From: Halanaerobiales bacterium
Lineage (GTDB): Bacteria; Bacillota_F; Halanaerobiia; DY22613
DNA: 50,498 bases
NCBI GenBank assembly: GCA_023128035.1
Contig: JAGMES010000017.1
Coordinates: 1 to 50,498 of the forward strand
Direction of reading: 5' to 3'
In this document: positions 8,735 through 17,569 of the stretch, piece by piece
Layout of the letters: each line of letters begins with the position of its first letter
Position numbering within the stretch: the stretch's first letter is position 1
Made by a program: the position numbers and the translations under genes
The notes under the pieces: model-generated
The model's input: the letters and a program-made list of their open reading frames with translations, nothing else
Database searches by the model: none
What the model was told of the DNA's origin: nothing

Positions 8735-8747
8735 AGGTATCCTCCTT

Positions 8748-9599
8748 TTAATATTTATAAAAACCTTTACCATTTTTATAACCCAAATGACCTGCATCAA
8801 CCATCTTTTTCAATAATGGACAACACCTGTATTTTGGGTCCTGGTAACTCTGGTAGAGAACCTCCAAAGAATTTACAACCGTATCTAACCCTATCAAATC
8901 TGCTGTTTCCAAGGGACCCATTTTGTGGTTAAATCCTTTTTTCATAATGTTATCAACTTGCTCTGGTGTAGCAATTCCATCTTGAACAATAAAGGCTGCC
9001 TCATTCATAAAAAGATGAGAAAGACGATTGGAAACAAAACCAGGTAAATCATCAATTACGATAGGATTTTTTCCCAAAGTCTTTAAAAAGGAAACTACTT
9101 CTGTTTCAGTTTCTACTGAAGTATAATATCCCCTTATTACTTCTACCATTTCTTTTAGTGGAACAGGATTCATTAAATGGGTACCTATAACCCTTTTGGG
9201 GTCTGGCAAGAAAGAAGCCAATTTTGTAATTGAAATACAGCTTGTATTTAGTGCAAAAAACGCATCTTTTTTACATTTGTCTGCTAATCGCTGATACTCC
9301 GATATCTTCTTTTCTATATCTTCACTAATATTTTCAATGATAATATCAGCGTTTTCAATATTCTCATAATCAGTTTGAAAAGATATATTACTAAGAATCG
9401 TCTTCAAATCAACATTAGAATACTCTCTTTTCATCATACAAGCTGAACGGTACTCCCTTTTGATTATCTGTTTAGCCTTATCGAGAATATCCGTAGAAAT
9501 ATCTTTCAGGATGACACGGTATCCATATCTAGCTACATCTACTGCTGTGGCACTTCCCATGACTCCAGCACCAATAATAGCAATCGTTTTATTTTGCAT
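8748..9599 (-). CDS. 3-hydroxyacyl-CoA dehydrogenase-like oxidase of the glyceryl-ACP pathway (FkbK/ZmaG-like)
   Basis: A 283-residue dehydrogenase of the 3-hydroxybutyryl-CoA dehydrogenase family. The N-terminus has the NAD-binding motif GAGVMGSATA (about residues 10-19); the catalytic His lies in IGTHLMNPVPL and the family stretch GFVSNRLSHLFMNEA follows. In FK520, ansamitocin and zwittermicin pathways such an enzyme oxidises the glyceryl-ACP alcohol to the aldehyde before an acyl-CoA dehydrogenase-like enzyme makes the acid. The company of FkbH, acyl-CoA dehydrogenase and free ACP genes favours this role over fatty-acid metabolism. An AAAGGAG site precedes the ATG at 9599, and the ribosome site of the next gene overlaps its stop codon. 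Confidence 0.88.
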   Translation of the reverse strand: MQNKTIAIIGAGVMGSATAVDVARYGYRVILKDISTDILDKAKQIIKREYRSACMMKREYSNVDLKTILSNISFQTDYENIENADIIIENISEDIEKKISEYQRLADKCKKDAFFALNTSCISITKLASFLPDPKRVIGTHLMNPVPLKEMVEVIRGYYTSVETETEVVSFLKTLGKNPIVIDDLPGFVSNRLSHLFMNEAAFIVQDGIATPEQVDNIMKKGFNHKMGPLETADLIGLDTVVNSLEVLYQSYQDPKYRCCPLLKKMVDAGHLGYKNGKGFYKY

Positions 9600-9628
9600 C
9601 TTCTTTTTCTCCTTTCTTGAATCTTTTT

Positions 9629-10951
9629 TTAAAACATCTCATCATATATTTCTTTTGTTTCCACTAATGCCTTGCCAACCCTTTCACGGAACCATTCTAC
9701 ATCATTCATGTTAAGCGAGATATTGGGGTAAAGTCTTGAAAAAGTAGAAACAAGTATACCGTTTTTAGCAAGACAATTATTCAAAATTATATCAATCGAC
9801 ATAAGACCGAAAGTATAATCTGAAGGATTTTTTAAAATTTCATCACAACAATGATAGGCTGCACATGCAGGAGGACCTTGAATTACAAGTGGTAGGCCTA
9901 TAGCAGCTGCCTTAGATTTCATGATCTTATGTATCATTTTTATTTTTTCATTCATTTCAGTCATAGCCCGTCCATTATCTCTGCTCAGTATTTCAAGGGT
10001 AGTTTTAACTGCTGCTATCCCTAAGGGGTAACCATTAAATGTACCCGCGTGGATGACTTTCTTATCTACCAAAAGCTGCATAATCTCTTTTTTACCAACT
10101 AATGCTGCGACTGGTACTCCTCCTCCAGCAATAGCTTTACCCAATGTAGTCATGTCTGGAGTAACATCGAATTCTTTTTGTGCACCACCTAATCCCATGC
10201 GAAAGCCGGTTATGACTTCATCAAAAATGAGTACAACATTGTATTTATCACATAATTCCCTCATTTTTTTCAAATATCCCGGTGCAGGCATTACACTTCC
10301 GCCATTTACACAAACCGGTTCAGTAATTACAGCAGCGATCACGTCACCTTTTTTGCTTAAAAGTTCTTCTAAAATATCAGCATCATTCCAGGGTAAGAGA
10401 TAGGACTGACTTTCAAGTGAATCCGTAGCTCGTCCAACAGTCCCTTTTAAATCTCCAAAATAATCACTTGGAATTGGTTCACCACTTCCCTTAGTCTTTC
10501 CACCCATAATATTATCTGCATTTCCATGATAGTGGCCTTCAAATCTGACAAAACGATTTTTACCCGTATATGCCCTAGCTACACGAAGTGCATTTTGAAT
10601 AATTTCAGTTCCTGACAATCCAAAACGGATCATTTCAGCAGAAGGAACATACTTGGCTATCAATTCCAAAGCTTCAGCATCCATGTCACAGTGACTAACA
10701 GATAGAACTCTATCAATTGTTTCTTTTAAACTTTCACTGTATTCTTTATTTCCGTGACCAATAAATAATGCACCAAATCTAGCATATAAATCTAGGTATT
10801 CTTTTCCATCCATGTCCCAGACTCGACTATCTTGGGCTTTATTAAAATGCAGAGGAGTTTCCTCCCAGGGGAGACAAAAATTATAATGGACACCACCAGG
10901 TAAAAGCTTTTTTACTCTTTGGTTATACTTTTTGTTCTGTTCAGATGTCAC
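9629..10951 (-). CDS. free-standing PLP aminotransferase, glutamate-1-semialdehyde type (AMT-like)
   Basis: A 440-residue class III aminotransferase. The PLP lysine is Lys272 in TTLGKAIAGG, preceded by the Asp of DEVITGFRMG; GHYHGNADN and the early LPGGVHYNF are typical of the glutamate-1-semialdehyde aminomutase branch. The heme-pathway enzyme would not be expected here. In iturin and mycosubtilin synthetases a domain of this family, fused inside the first protein, converts a beta-keto acyl chain on ACP to a beta-amino acyl chain. This free version lies among a free AT and free ACP genes and probably does the same in trans. The start is a GTG at 10951 after AAAGGATGG, one base past the stop of the AT gene. 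Confidence 0.87.
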   Translation of the reverse strand: MTSEQNKKYNQRVKKLLPGGVHYNFCLPWEETPLHFNKAQDSRVWDMDGKEYLDLYARFGALFIGHGNKEYSESLKETIDRVLSVSHCDMDAEALELIAKYVPSAEMIRFGLSGTEIIQNALRVARAYTGKNRFVRFEGHYHGNADNIMGGKTKGSGEPIPSDYFGDLKGTVGRATDSLESQSYLLPWNDADILEELLSKKGDVIAAVITEPVCVNGGSVMPAPGYLKKMRELCDKYNVVLIFDEVITGFRMGLGGAQKEFDVTPDMTTLGKAIAGGGVPVAALVGKKEIMQLLVDKKVIHAGTFNGYPLGIAAVKTTLEILSRDNGRAMTEMNEKIKMIHKIMKSKAAAIGLPLVIQGPPACAAYHCCDEILKNPSDYTFGLMSIDIILNNCLAKNGILVSTFSRLYPNISLNMNDVEWFRERVGKALVETKEIYDEMF

Positions 10952-10952
10952 T

Positions 10953-11906
10953 TTATACCATCCTTTCTATATATTTAAATATTTTTTTTCTATCTTCTTC
11001 ATTATCAAAAGAAAGAGAAGTTGGCAGTTCAGGATTTTCTTTAATAAAATTTCTTATTATTTGCTTTGGTCCAATATCTACTAATAATGTAATTTCTGAA
11101 TTACACATTTCTTTGAGGACTTGGTTCCAACGGACAGGTAATACCAATTGGTTACACAGGATTTCTTTAATAGCGTCTGTAGATTGGATTATCTGACCGG
11201 TAACTGTAGACCATATATCAAATTTTGGTTTTTTAAACCGAATATTTTGTAAGGCCTCTTCAAGTTCAGGTTTTAAAAATGTCATCAAATCAGTATGATA
11301 TGGAGCATCAGCTTTCATTGGCATCATTCTAAAAGGGATAAACTCTCCTCCCTGCTTATCTACTTCCTTGTCTAATTCCTGGAGGGCAGTTCGTTCACCG
11401 GCAACGATAAATTGTTTTGGAGAATTGTATCCTGATATAATTACATAACCATTTGCCTGAATCGACTCAACGATACTGTTTAAAGCATTAACTTCTAAAT
11501 CTACTACAATTCCTGCCCCTCCTCGTTTCTCTTCCATTGCGCTATGCATTATTTTACCCCGTTTTCTAACATATGTGAGGCCGTCGGAAAAGGATAAAGA
11601 TCCTGCTGCAATAAGTGCTGAAATTTCACCCAAACTATGCCCTACAGCACATGAAGGTATTATGCCGGTTTCTTCTTCAAAAACACGATATAGAGCGTAA
11701 CTGCCAATGACCACTGCTGGTTGTGCGTTCTCAGAAAGGGTCAATTCTGGAAGATTACCATTTAATATTAAAGACCTGATATCAAAGTCCAATATACTAT
11801 TTGCCTCTTCAAAAATTTCGGCAGCAACAGGTGAATCCTGAATCAACTCCTTACACATACCTTTATATTGACTACCTTGTCCTGGGAATAACATAGCAAA
11901 TTTCAT
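10953..11906 (-). CDS. discrete malonyl-type acyltransferase (FabD/FenF-like)
   Basis: A 317-residue acyltransferase. It starts with FPGQGSQYKGM (about residues 7-17) and carries the nucleophile Ser91 in VGHSLGE, then an Arg-containing loop (YVRKRGKIM) and a His in DAPYHTDLM. The length and motifs are those of FabD and of discrete ATs in secondary metabolism. Mycosubtilin (FenF) and iturin (ItuD) clusters use such an enzyme to supply malonyl to a module without its own AT; in zwittermicin, ZmaF loads aminomalonyl. The FAAL-ACP-KS protein encoded upstream has a dead AT region, so this enzyme is the natural supplier. The ATG overlaps the stop of the acyl-CoA dehydrogenase gene by four bases (ATGA), which suggests coupled translation. 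Confidence 0.9.
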   Translation of the reverse strand: MKFAMLFPGQGSQYKGMCKELIQDSPVAAEIFEEANSILDFDIRSLILNGNLPELTLSENAQPAVVIGSYALYRVFEEETGIIPSCAVGHSLGEISALIAAGSLSFSDGLTYVRKRGKIMHSAMEEKRGGAGIVVDLEVNALNSIVESIQANGYVIISGYNSPKQFIVAGERTALQELDKEVDKQGGEFIPFRMMPMKADAPYHTDLMTFLKPELEEALQNIRFKKPKFDIWSTVTGQIIQSTDAIKEILCNQLVLPVRWNQVLKEMCNSEITLLVDIGPKQIIRNFIKENPELPTSLSFDNEEDRKKIFKYIERMV

Positions 11907-13063
11907 TTCTTTTTACTACTTTTGTGATAGCGTTGTAAACCGTAGTTAGAGATCATTTCCTGTTGCATTTGGGATGTTCCTTCTATAATCTCTAATACTT
12001 TGGCCTCTCTATATAACCTTTCTACTGGATATTGATCTGTGAACCCATTGCCACCATGGATTTGTACAGCATCATTTGCAACCTCCACCGCGACTTTAGA
12101 TGTGAAATACTTTGCCATGGTTGTTTCAATTGTTGCATCTGGATTATTCTCTTTACGTAATTCACCTGCGCTCAAACAAAGTGCCCTGGCAGCATGAACT
12201 TTGGTAACAGCGTCTCCAATCATACCACGGATAAGTTGAAAATTTCTCAGTTTCTTGCCAAATTGCGAGCGTTTACGGGAGTAGGATACCATTGCATCCA
12301 ATGCCTCCTGAGCTATTCCAATTCCTGCCCATGCTATGCTGTAACGACCAAAGTCAAGAGCTGTTGAAACAACATACTCAAAACCAAAATTAAGTTTTCC
12401 TATTATATTCTCTTTAGGAACCTTGACATTATTCAAATAGACTTCTGCAAGATAAGTTGAACGGGCAGCCATCAAACCTTTTATCAATTTGGTCTCTAAA
12501 CCAGGAAATGACCTTTCTACTAAAAATGCAGTACTCCTGCCATTATTGGATGCAATAATGATAAAAACATCTGCTAAATGTCCAAAAGTTATCCATCTTT
12601 TAGTACCATTGATAACATAATAATCATCCTCTTCATGCCATGTGGTCTGGACGCTTTTTGCATCAGATCCAACATCTGGTTCTGATAATCCAAAAGCACC
12701 AATTACTTCGCCTTTAGCTAATCGTGGCAACCATTTATCTTTTTGTTCATTGGTACCCAAACGCAACAATGTCTCACCAACAAGAGAAGTATGAACAGTA
12801 ATAAGACTTCTTGATGCAACACTTGCTTTACCAAAGACCTCACTAAATAAACCATAATAGACAGGGTCAAGATCTAGACCACCATACTCTTTGGGGAAAG
12901 GGGCAGCTAAATATCCTTTAGCCGCCATTTTTTTTATAAGTTCTTTTGGTATGCCACCTTTTTTCTCAAAATCATTCACATAAGGTCGTATCTCTTCGTC
13001 TACAAAAGCTTCTGCCTCTTTAACTATATTTTCTTGTTCTTTATCGTAATTCACATAATTCAT
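11903..13063 (-). CDS. acyl-CoA dehydrogenase-like enzyme (FkbI/ZmaE-like)
   Basis: A 386-residue flavoprotein of the acyl-CoA dehydrogenase family. Visible are FGLSEPDVGSDA (FAD/substrate region), FAYV-type core helices, SRKRSQFGKKL, the FAD-binding GGNGFTDQYPVERLYREAK and the catalytic Glu in IIEGTSQMQ near the C-terminus. In methoxymalonyl/hydroxymalonyl pathways this family oxidises the ACP-bound aldehyde to the acid, giving hydroxymalonyl-ACP. An alternative would be desaturation of an acyl chain. The ATG at 13063 shares bases with the stop of the free ACP (TGATG), so the two genes are tightly coupled, in the same order (ACP, dehydrogenase, AT) as zmaD-E-F as remembered. Confidence 0.88.
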   Translation of the reverse strand: MNYVNYDKEQENIVKEAEAFVDEEIRPYVNDFEKKGGIPKELIKKMAAKGYLAAPFPKEYGGLDLDPVYYGLFSEVFGKASVASRSLITVHTSLVGETLLRLGTNEQKDKWLPRLAKGEVIGAFGLSEPDVGSDAKSVQTTWHEEDDYYVINGTKRWITFGHLADVFIIIASNNGRSTAFLVERSFPGLETKLIKGLMAARSTYLAEVYLNNVKVPKENIIGKLNFGFEYVVSTALDFGRYSIAWAGIGIAQEALDAMVSYSRKRSQFGKKLRNFQLIRGMIGDAVTKVHAARALCLSAGELRKENNPDATIETTMAKYFTSKVAVEVANDAVQIHGGNGFTDQYPVERLYREAKVLEIIEGTSQMQQEMISNYGLQRYHKSSKKK

Positions 13064-13311
13064 CAAACCACCTCTTTCATACTTTGGTGAAGATAATTTG
13101 CAAAGGCAGATATTGTTTTGTACTCAAATAAAGCAACTGGTGAAATATCTACCACAAGTTTTTTACGTAACCTATTGATAATCTTGAGAATCTGAACAGA
13201 CGAGATACCAATTCTTAAAAGAACTTCATCTTCGTCTATAGAATTAGGCTCCTGATTTATAACTACAGCAATTTCTTCTTTTATAAGCATAATAACTTCT
13301 TCTTTAGTCAT
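13063..13311 (-). CDS. free-standing acyl carrier protein 2
   Basis: An 82-residue carrier protein. The attachment Ser is the second Ser of RIGISSVQILKI, so the usual DS is SS. The gene starts 4 bases after the stop of the FAAL-ACP-KS gene and overlaps the dehydrogenase start. Two roles fit. It may be the missing second ACP of the FAAL-ACP-KS module, as in the iturin starter module (AL-ACP-KS-ACP-AMT) but split off. Or it may be the ZmaD-like carrier on which hydroxymalonyl is built, given its coupling to the dehydrogenase. An AAAGGAG site precedes the ATG at 13311. Confidence 0.85.
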   Translation of the reverse strand: MTKEEVIMLIKEEIAVVINQEPNSIDEDEVLLRIGISSVQILKIINRLRKKLVVDISPVALFEYKTISAFANYLHQSMKEVV

Positions 13312-13315
13312 TTTT

Positions 13316-14230
13316 TCATTCTCCTTTCAAATCATTTATCCAGAAAGATTTTTGTTCAAATGGATAGGATGGTAAATGTAACAGTTTACCCGATCCATTT
13401 GGATGAATGTACTCCCAGTCAAAGTTAGCCCCAGCGACGTATAATTCTCTCATTGCAGAATGTAGTTTAGTATCAAAAGAACTATAAGTCTCTAGTTCTA
13501 AATTAACTATATTTAATCTTTTTTGAATCTCCTTAGGTAATATTTCTAATAAATTTTCTTCTGGTACACAGAAATTAAGCAGAATATCACCTTTAAACTG
13601 AGAAAGTCTGTTATCATCATTATTTTCTTTTTCGTTTATGTTTTTGCTAGCAAAATATGATTCTAATGCCTCTCTTAGATCTATTTTCTCATTTAATAAA
13701 TCAGCAAGCACTTGACCTGACTCTATACCATTTATATCAGTAATGTTTGCCCCATTTTGTTTTAAATTCTTTACTAATGAATACCAATAAGTAAATTCGC
13801 GCGCACGCGGTAACAATTGGTTTCTATTAAAGTCAGTCAAATTTATGATGCCATGCTTAATGGCACAATCTTTTATCTTTGAAAAATCTTTTTTAAATAA
13901 AACACTGGTTTCTTCTTCAAAAATTCTCTCATTTTGTCCATCAATATTTTTGATGTCACCAATAACTAGAGATATTTTTGCAGATTTACTTTTTAGAGAT
14001 TGTCCTCTACTCATGGAATTTAAAGCATTTGTTTTATCATCATCAGAAATTAGACATGCAGCCCGATAGCCATAATGTTTTCTATAGCGATTTCGAGTAA
14101 AACATAGATCATTTATATCTAAATCTGGGTTATTTTTTATCAAATCTTGAGTCTGACTAATAATATCCTCTAATGCCTTTTCTGATTTAGCAGATAGAGT
14201 TAAAAGATTTAACTTTTTCTTGAAAGGAAC
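13316..14230 (-). other. degenerate acyltransferase region of the starter protein
   Basis: Between the KS end and the conserved post-AT linker are about 250 residues where a working AT would need more than 300. The early GQGSQ motif is missing, the nucleophile motif is replaced by GIESG within a helix pattern that still matches AT (ITDINGIESGQVLADLL, then IDLREALE), and the HAFH-type motif cannot be found. The cis ATs of the 5632-residue protein serve as internal comparison, since they keep GHSIGE and SHAFHTPMM. The region may persist as a docking platform for the discrete AT. Confidence 0.7.
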
Positions 14231-17200
14231 AGCCCTACTTTCATTCCATTCTTCCAATACTACATGGGCATTTGTCCCTCCTAAGCCCAATGAACTTATT
14301 CCAGCTTTTCTAGGTTTCTGGTCTTTTGATGTCCAGTTTTCAATATCCTTAACAATATAGAAAGGGGTTCTTTCTAATTGCAATGTTGGATTAACATTCT
14401 CCATATGCAAACTAGGAACCAATTTTTGATTTTTCAAGCATAGCAGAACTTTTGCAAGACCAGCACCACCAGCAGCAGGCAATAGATGACCAACATTGGT
14501 TTTCACCGATCCTATACCAATATCAGATGCCTTGTCCCCATTAGAAAATAGTTTGGATAAAGCATTAATCTCGATAGGATCGCCAATAGTTGTACCTGTA
14601 CCATGGGCTTCTATATAGCTGATTTCATCTGGTGAAAGATTGGCATCCTTGTATGCATCCATTAGAACATTATACTGACCTTTTGGATTTGGTGCCATTA
14701 TTCCTAATGAATATCCATCATTATTAATTGCAGTTCCACGGATTACACCATATATATTCTTGTTTTCTTTTACTGCCTTTGCAAGTGGTTCCAGATAAAC
14801 AACAATAACCCCCTCTCCGAGAACAGTGCCATCAGCATCTTTATCAAACACTTTGGAATATTGCGTTGAGGAAACAATTCCAGCTTTTTTTGCTAATGAA
14901 TGTACCCTGGATGTTGCTAGAATATTTGCACCTGCAACAACTGCACCAGAGGCACGATTCTCTCTCACATCAGATACTGCATAATGAAGGGCAACCATAA
15001 ATGATGAACATGCAGTATCAATAGCTAATGCCGGGCCAGTAAAATTATACGTATGTGATATTAAGGCTGATGTTATGTTGGCCATATTTCCAACCATAGT
15101 ATTCTGATGAATTTCAGTGGCTCCATGTTTATCCAGGTATTCTGTAACCAATTGGTTATATGTATTTGTACTTATACCAGCGTACACACCAACATTACGT
15201 TCTTCATCAGAGTTTGTGATCAATCCGGCATCTTCAAGAGCTTCATGTGAAGTTTCCAGAATAAGTCTTTGTTGAGGATCCATAAAGATTGCTTCATCAG
15301 CAGGGATATCAAAAAAATCATTATCGAATTTATCAATATCTTCAAGTTCCCCTATCCAGTCATTCCAATCTAATTGACCAGCGAGTTCTTTTCGTCTAGA
15401 ACTAATTTTAGTGATAGAATCTTCGTTCGAACATAGATTATCCCAAAATTCTTCTTGATTCTTTGCTTGAGGAAATCTCAAGGCCATTCCAGTAATTGCA
15501 ATAGCCTTATTTATATCTAGTTTATTATCAGTCTGCCAATCCGATAATGACTTAGCACTTTCAGAAGGCATTTTCTGAAGATACTCTGCAATTTGCCTGA
15601 TTGTCTTGCATGACGCTAATACTTCAAAACCTATATCTTTATTTAAGTATGTTTCTATCTTATCAAGTAATTGATAAGCTTTGATCGAATTACCACCTAA
15701 TGCCATAAATGAATCATCTATCGATATTTTATGCTCAGGGATGTTTAAGATTTTAGACCAGCTCTGATGCAGAAATATTTCTAATTCATTTCGCGGCAAA
15801 TTGATTTCTCTCTCATTATCATAACTTTCTGCTATATTTTTTCCAATCTCTGTTAATAAGTCGTTAAATTCTCCATTTTCATACCGTCTCCGTAACTGGA
15901 ATCGCTGCACCTTACCACTTGTAGTCTTAGGAATGGTTCTAACAGGAATAACATGAGTCACTTCTATCCCCAATGCTTCATTTATTCTCTCAATAATTTT
16001 TTTCCGGATCGGTATAAATATCTCTATCTTAAACTTATACTTAATAAAGACAATTATTTCTTCTTTTTGAGTTTTATCATTAAAGAGTCCTACAAGAGCA
16101 ATATCGCCACGCTTAATTGTTTCCAGATCATAAATAATTTCCTCAAGATCATGTGCAAAGTAATTTTGCCCACGGATAAATAGAATATCTTTAATTCTTC
16201 CAGTTATGGCCAGCGAATTATCAACTATAAAACCCAGATCGCCGGTATGTAACCATCCATCGACAAAAAGGTCTTTGTTGATGTCATCGCGATTATAATA
16301 ACCTGAGGTGACTGATTGTCCCTTTATTTGAATTTCTCCAATCATATTTTCATCGAGGGTGTTCCCCTGTTCATCTGCTATTCTTACACTTACCCCACCA
16401 ATCGGCAAACCTTCATGGACAAAATCAATTTTATCTTTTTCATTATCATCTTCCACAGGGACTACAATGTTTTCCTCAATCATTTTTGACCGATAAATAC
16501 TTTCAACCCTTATCAAACTCCCAACTTCATGAATAGTAACAGCAACAGTTGCTTCTGCCATCCCATAAGCTGGAAGCATCATATTCTCCTTATATCCGCA
16601 TTTTGAAAATTTCTCTGTGAATTTTTGGATTACTGGGACGGAAATCGGTTCCGCCCCATTTAGTATAAATCTCAGAGAAGACAAATCCAAATCAGACAAT
16701 TGCTTATCGGATATTTTTTCTACCATCCAAGCAAAACCAAAATTAGGAGAACAGAACCATGAGCCTTTATGTTCTGTTATTTTCTTCAGGAACATATATG
16801 GTGAACGAACGAATGTATAAGGTGAAAATTGCATTATATTACATCCACCAACTACTGGAACTAAATGTTGGAAAAACAATCCCAAATCATGGGTATGAGG
16901 TACCCATGTAAAAACAACATCGTCTTCCTGTGATTCAATTCTTTGATTAATGGCAATTATGTTAGTTAATATTTTTCTATTAGTAAGCTTTACACCTTTT
17001 GGAACACCCGTACTACCTGAAGAAAATTGTAGAAAAACAAGATCATCTGGTTTGGTATAATAAATTTCTTCCTTTTCATCAAAATTTATATCATCAGTCG
17101 AAATAAAGCGTAATCCCTGATAGTGTGGACTATCTTGAAGTCTTTGATAATGCTTTTGATTTTGTTTGTCCATCACTATTAATGGCTTTTTTAAGACTTT

Positions 17201-17569
17201 CCATATTTGAGTCAACTTTGACACTCCAGCTGAATTCAGTTCCCATGATTTTGGTTGGCTAACTGGCGCTGCTATAATACCACCAAAGATACAAGCCCAA
17301 AATGCATTATAAAAGTCTTTTGATTTACCAATTTCCAGTATTACAACATCCCCTGGCTTTACGCCCTGCTGATAAAGCAATTTAAGATATTTACATGCAT
17401 TATCGACTAACTCTAGATAAGATACAAAGTCTTCTTCTCCAGATACATTTATATACGTAATACCTTTTTGAGGATATTTTTGTGCTACATATACCATCAT
17501 TTCAGCCAGAGAGTTATATTCTTCTGGTAGAATAATCGGTTTACCATGTTGAATTGCTTTCTTAGACAT
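13316..17569 (-). CDS. fatty-acyl-AMP ligase - ACP - ketosynthase protein with degenerate AT
   Basis: A 1417-residue starter protein. (1) Residues about 1-570 are an acyl-AMP ligase: FSSGSTGVPKG is the ATP motif, THDLGLFFQ is the FAAL-type HDxGL motif, and TTSGKVQR lies near the end. (2) An ACP follows with attachment Ser628 (GGNSIKA). (3) A ketosynthase spans about 687-1115 with Cys854 (DTACSSF), His989 (HGTGT) and His1028 (NVGH), so it should be active. (4) From about 1120 to the end is a shrunken AT region: the GHSxG position reads GIESG, so the Ser is lost, but the post-AT linker (LPSYPFEQKSFW) is intact. No ACP follows the KS. The ATG at 17569 has AAAGGAGG upstream and overlaps the stop of the megasynthase by 8 bases; the longer in-frame opening to 17599 has no such site. 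The protein would activate and load a fatty acid and extend it once, borrowing the AT and ACP encoded next. Confidence 0.9.
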   Translation of the reverse strand: MSKKAIQHGKPIILPEEYNSLAEMMVYVAQKYPQKGITYINVSGEEDFVSYLELVDNACKYLKLLYQQGVKPGDVVILEIGKSKDFYNAFWACIFGGIIAAPVSQPKSWELNSAGVSKLTQIWKVLKKPLIVMDKQNQKHYQRLQDSPHYQGLRFISTDDINFDEKEEIYYTKPDDLVFLQFSSGSTGVPKGVKLTNRKILTNIIAINQRIESQEDDVVFTWVPHTHDLGLFFQHLVPVVGGCNIMQFSPYTFVRSPYMFLKKITEHKGSWFCSPNFGFAWMVEKISDKQLSDLDLSSLRFILNGAEPISVPVIQKFTEKFSKCGYKENMMLPAYGMAEATVAVTIHEVGSLIRVESIYRSKMIEENIVVPVEDDNEKDKIDFVHEGLPIGGVSVRIADEQGNTLDENMIGEIQIKGQSVTSGYYNRDDINKDLFVDGWLHTGDLGFIVDNSLAITGRIKDILFIRGQNYFAHDLEEIIYDLETIKRGDIALVGLFNDKTQKEEIIVFIKYKFKIEIFIPIRKKIIERINEALGIEVTHVIPVRTIPKTTSGKVQRFQLRRRYENGEFNDLLTEIGKNIAESYDNEREINLPRNELEIFLHQSWSKILNIPEHKISIDDSFMALGGNSIKAYQLLDKIETYLNKDIGFEVLASCKTIRQIAEYLQKMPSESAKSLSDWQTDNKLDINKAIAITGMALRFPQAKNQEEFWDNLCSNEDSITKISSRRKELAGQLDWNDWIGELEDIDKFDNDFFDIPADEAIFMDPQQRLILETSHEALEDAGLITNSDEERNVGVYAGISTNTYNQLVTEYLDKHGATEIHQNTMVGNMANITSALISHTYNFTGPALAIDTACSSFMVALHYAVSDVRENRASGAVVAGANILATSRVHSLAKKAGIVSSTQYSKVFDKDADGTVLGEGVIVVYLEPLAKAVKENKNIYGVIRGTAINNDGYSLGIMAPNPKGQYNVLMDAYKDANLSPDEISYIEAHGTGTTIGDPIEINALSKLFSNGDKASDIGIGSVKTNVGHLLPAAGGAGLAKVLLCLKNQKLVPSLHMENVNPTLQLERTPFYIVKDIENWTSKDQKPRKAGISSLGLGGTNAHVVLEEWNESRAVPFKKKLNLLTLSAKSEKALEDIISQTQDLIKNNPDLDINDLCFTRNRYRKHYGYRAACLISDDDKTNALNSMSRGQSLKSKSAKISLVIGDIKNIDGQNERIFEEETSVLFKKDFSKIKDCAIKHGIINLTDFNRNQLLPRAREFTYWYSLVKNLKQNGANITDINGIESGQVLADLLNEKIDLREALESYFASKNINEKENNDDNRLSQFKGDILLNFCVPEENLLEILPKEIQKRLNIVNLELETYSSFDTKLHSAMRELYVAGANFDWEYIHPNGSGKLLHLPSYPFEQKSFWINDLKGE

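Noticed and set aside
10053..10403. 116-codon plus-strand frame opposite the aminotransferase
   Set aside because: Lies over the PLP-lysine region of a clear aminotransferase; no ribosome site.
9629..10951. Heme-pathway glutamate-1-semialdehyde aminomutase (hemL)
   Set aside because: Family matches, but there are no other heme genes and the setting among free AT and ACP genes fits a biosynthetic aminotransferase better.
10953..11906. Housekeeping fabD of fatty acid synthesis
   Set aside because: No fab genes nearby, and it is translationally coupled to the cluster; a pathway-specific AT is more likely.
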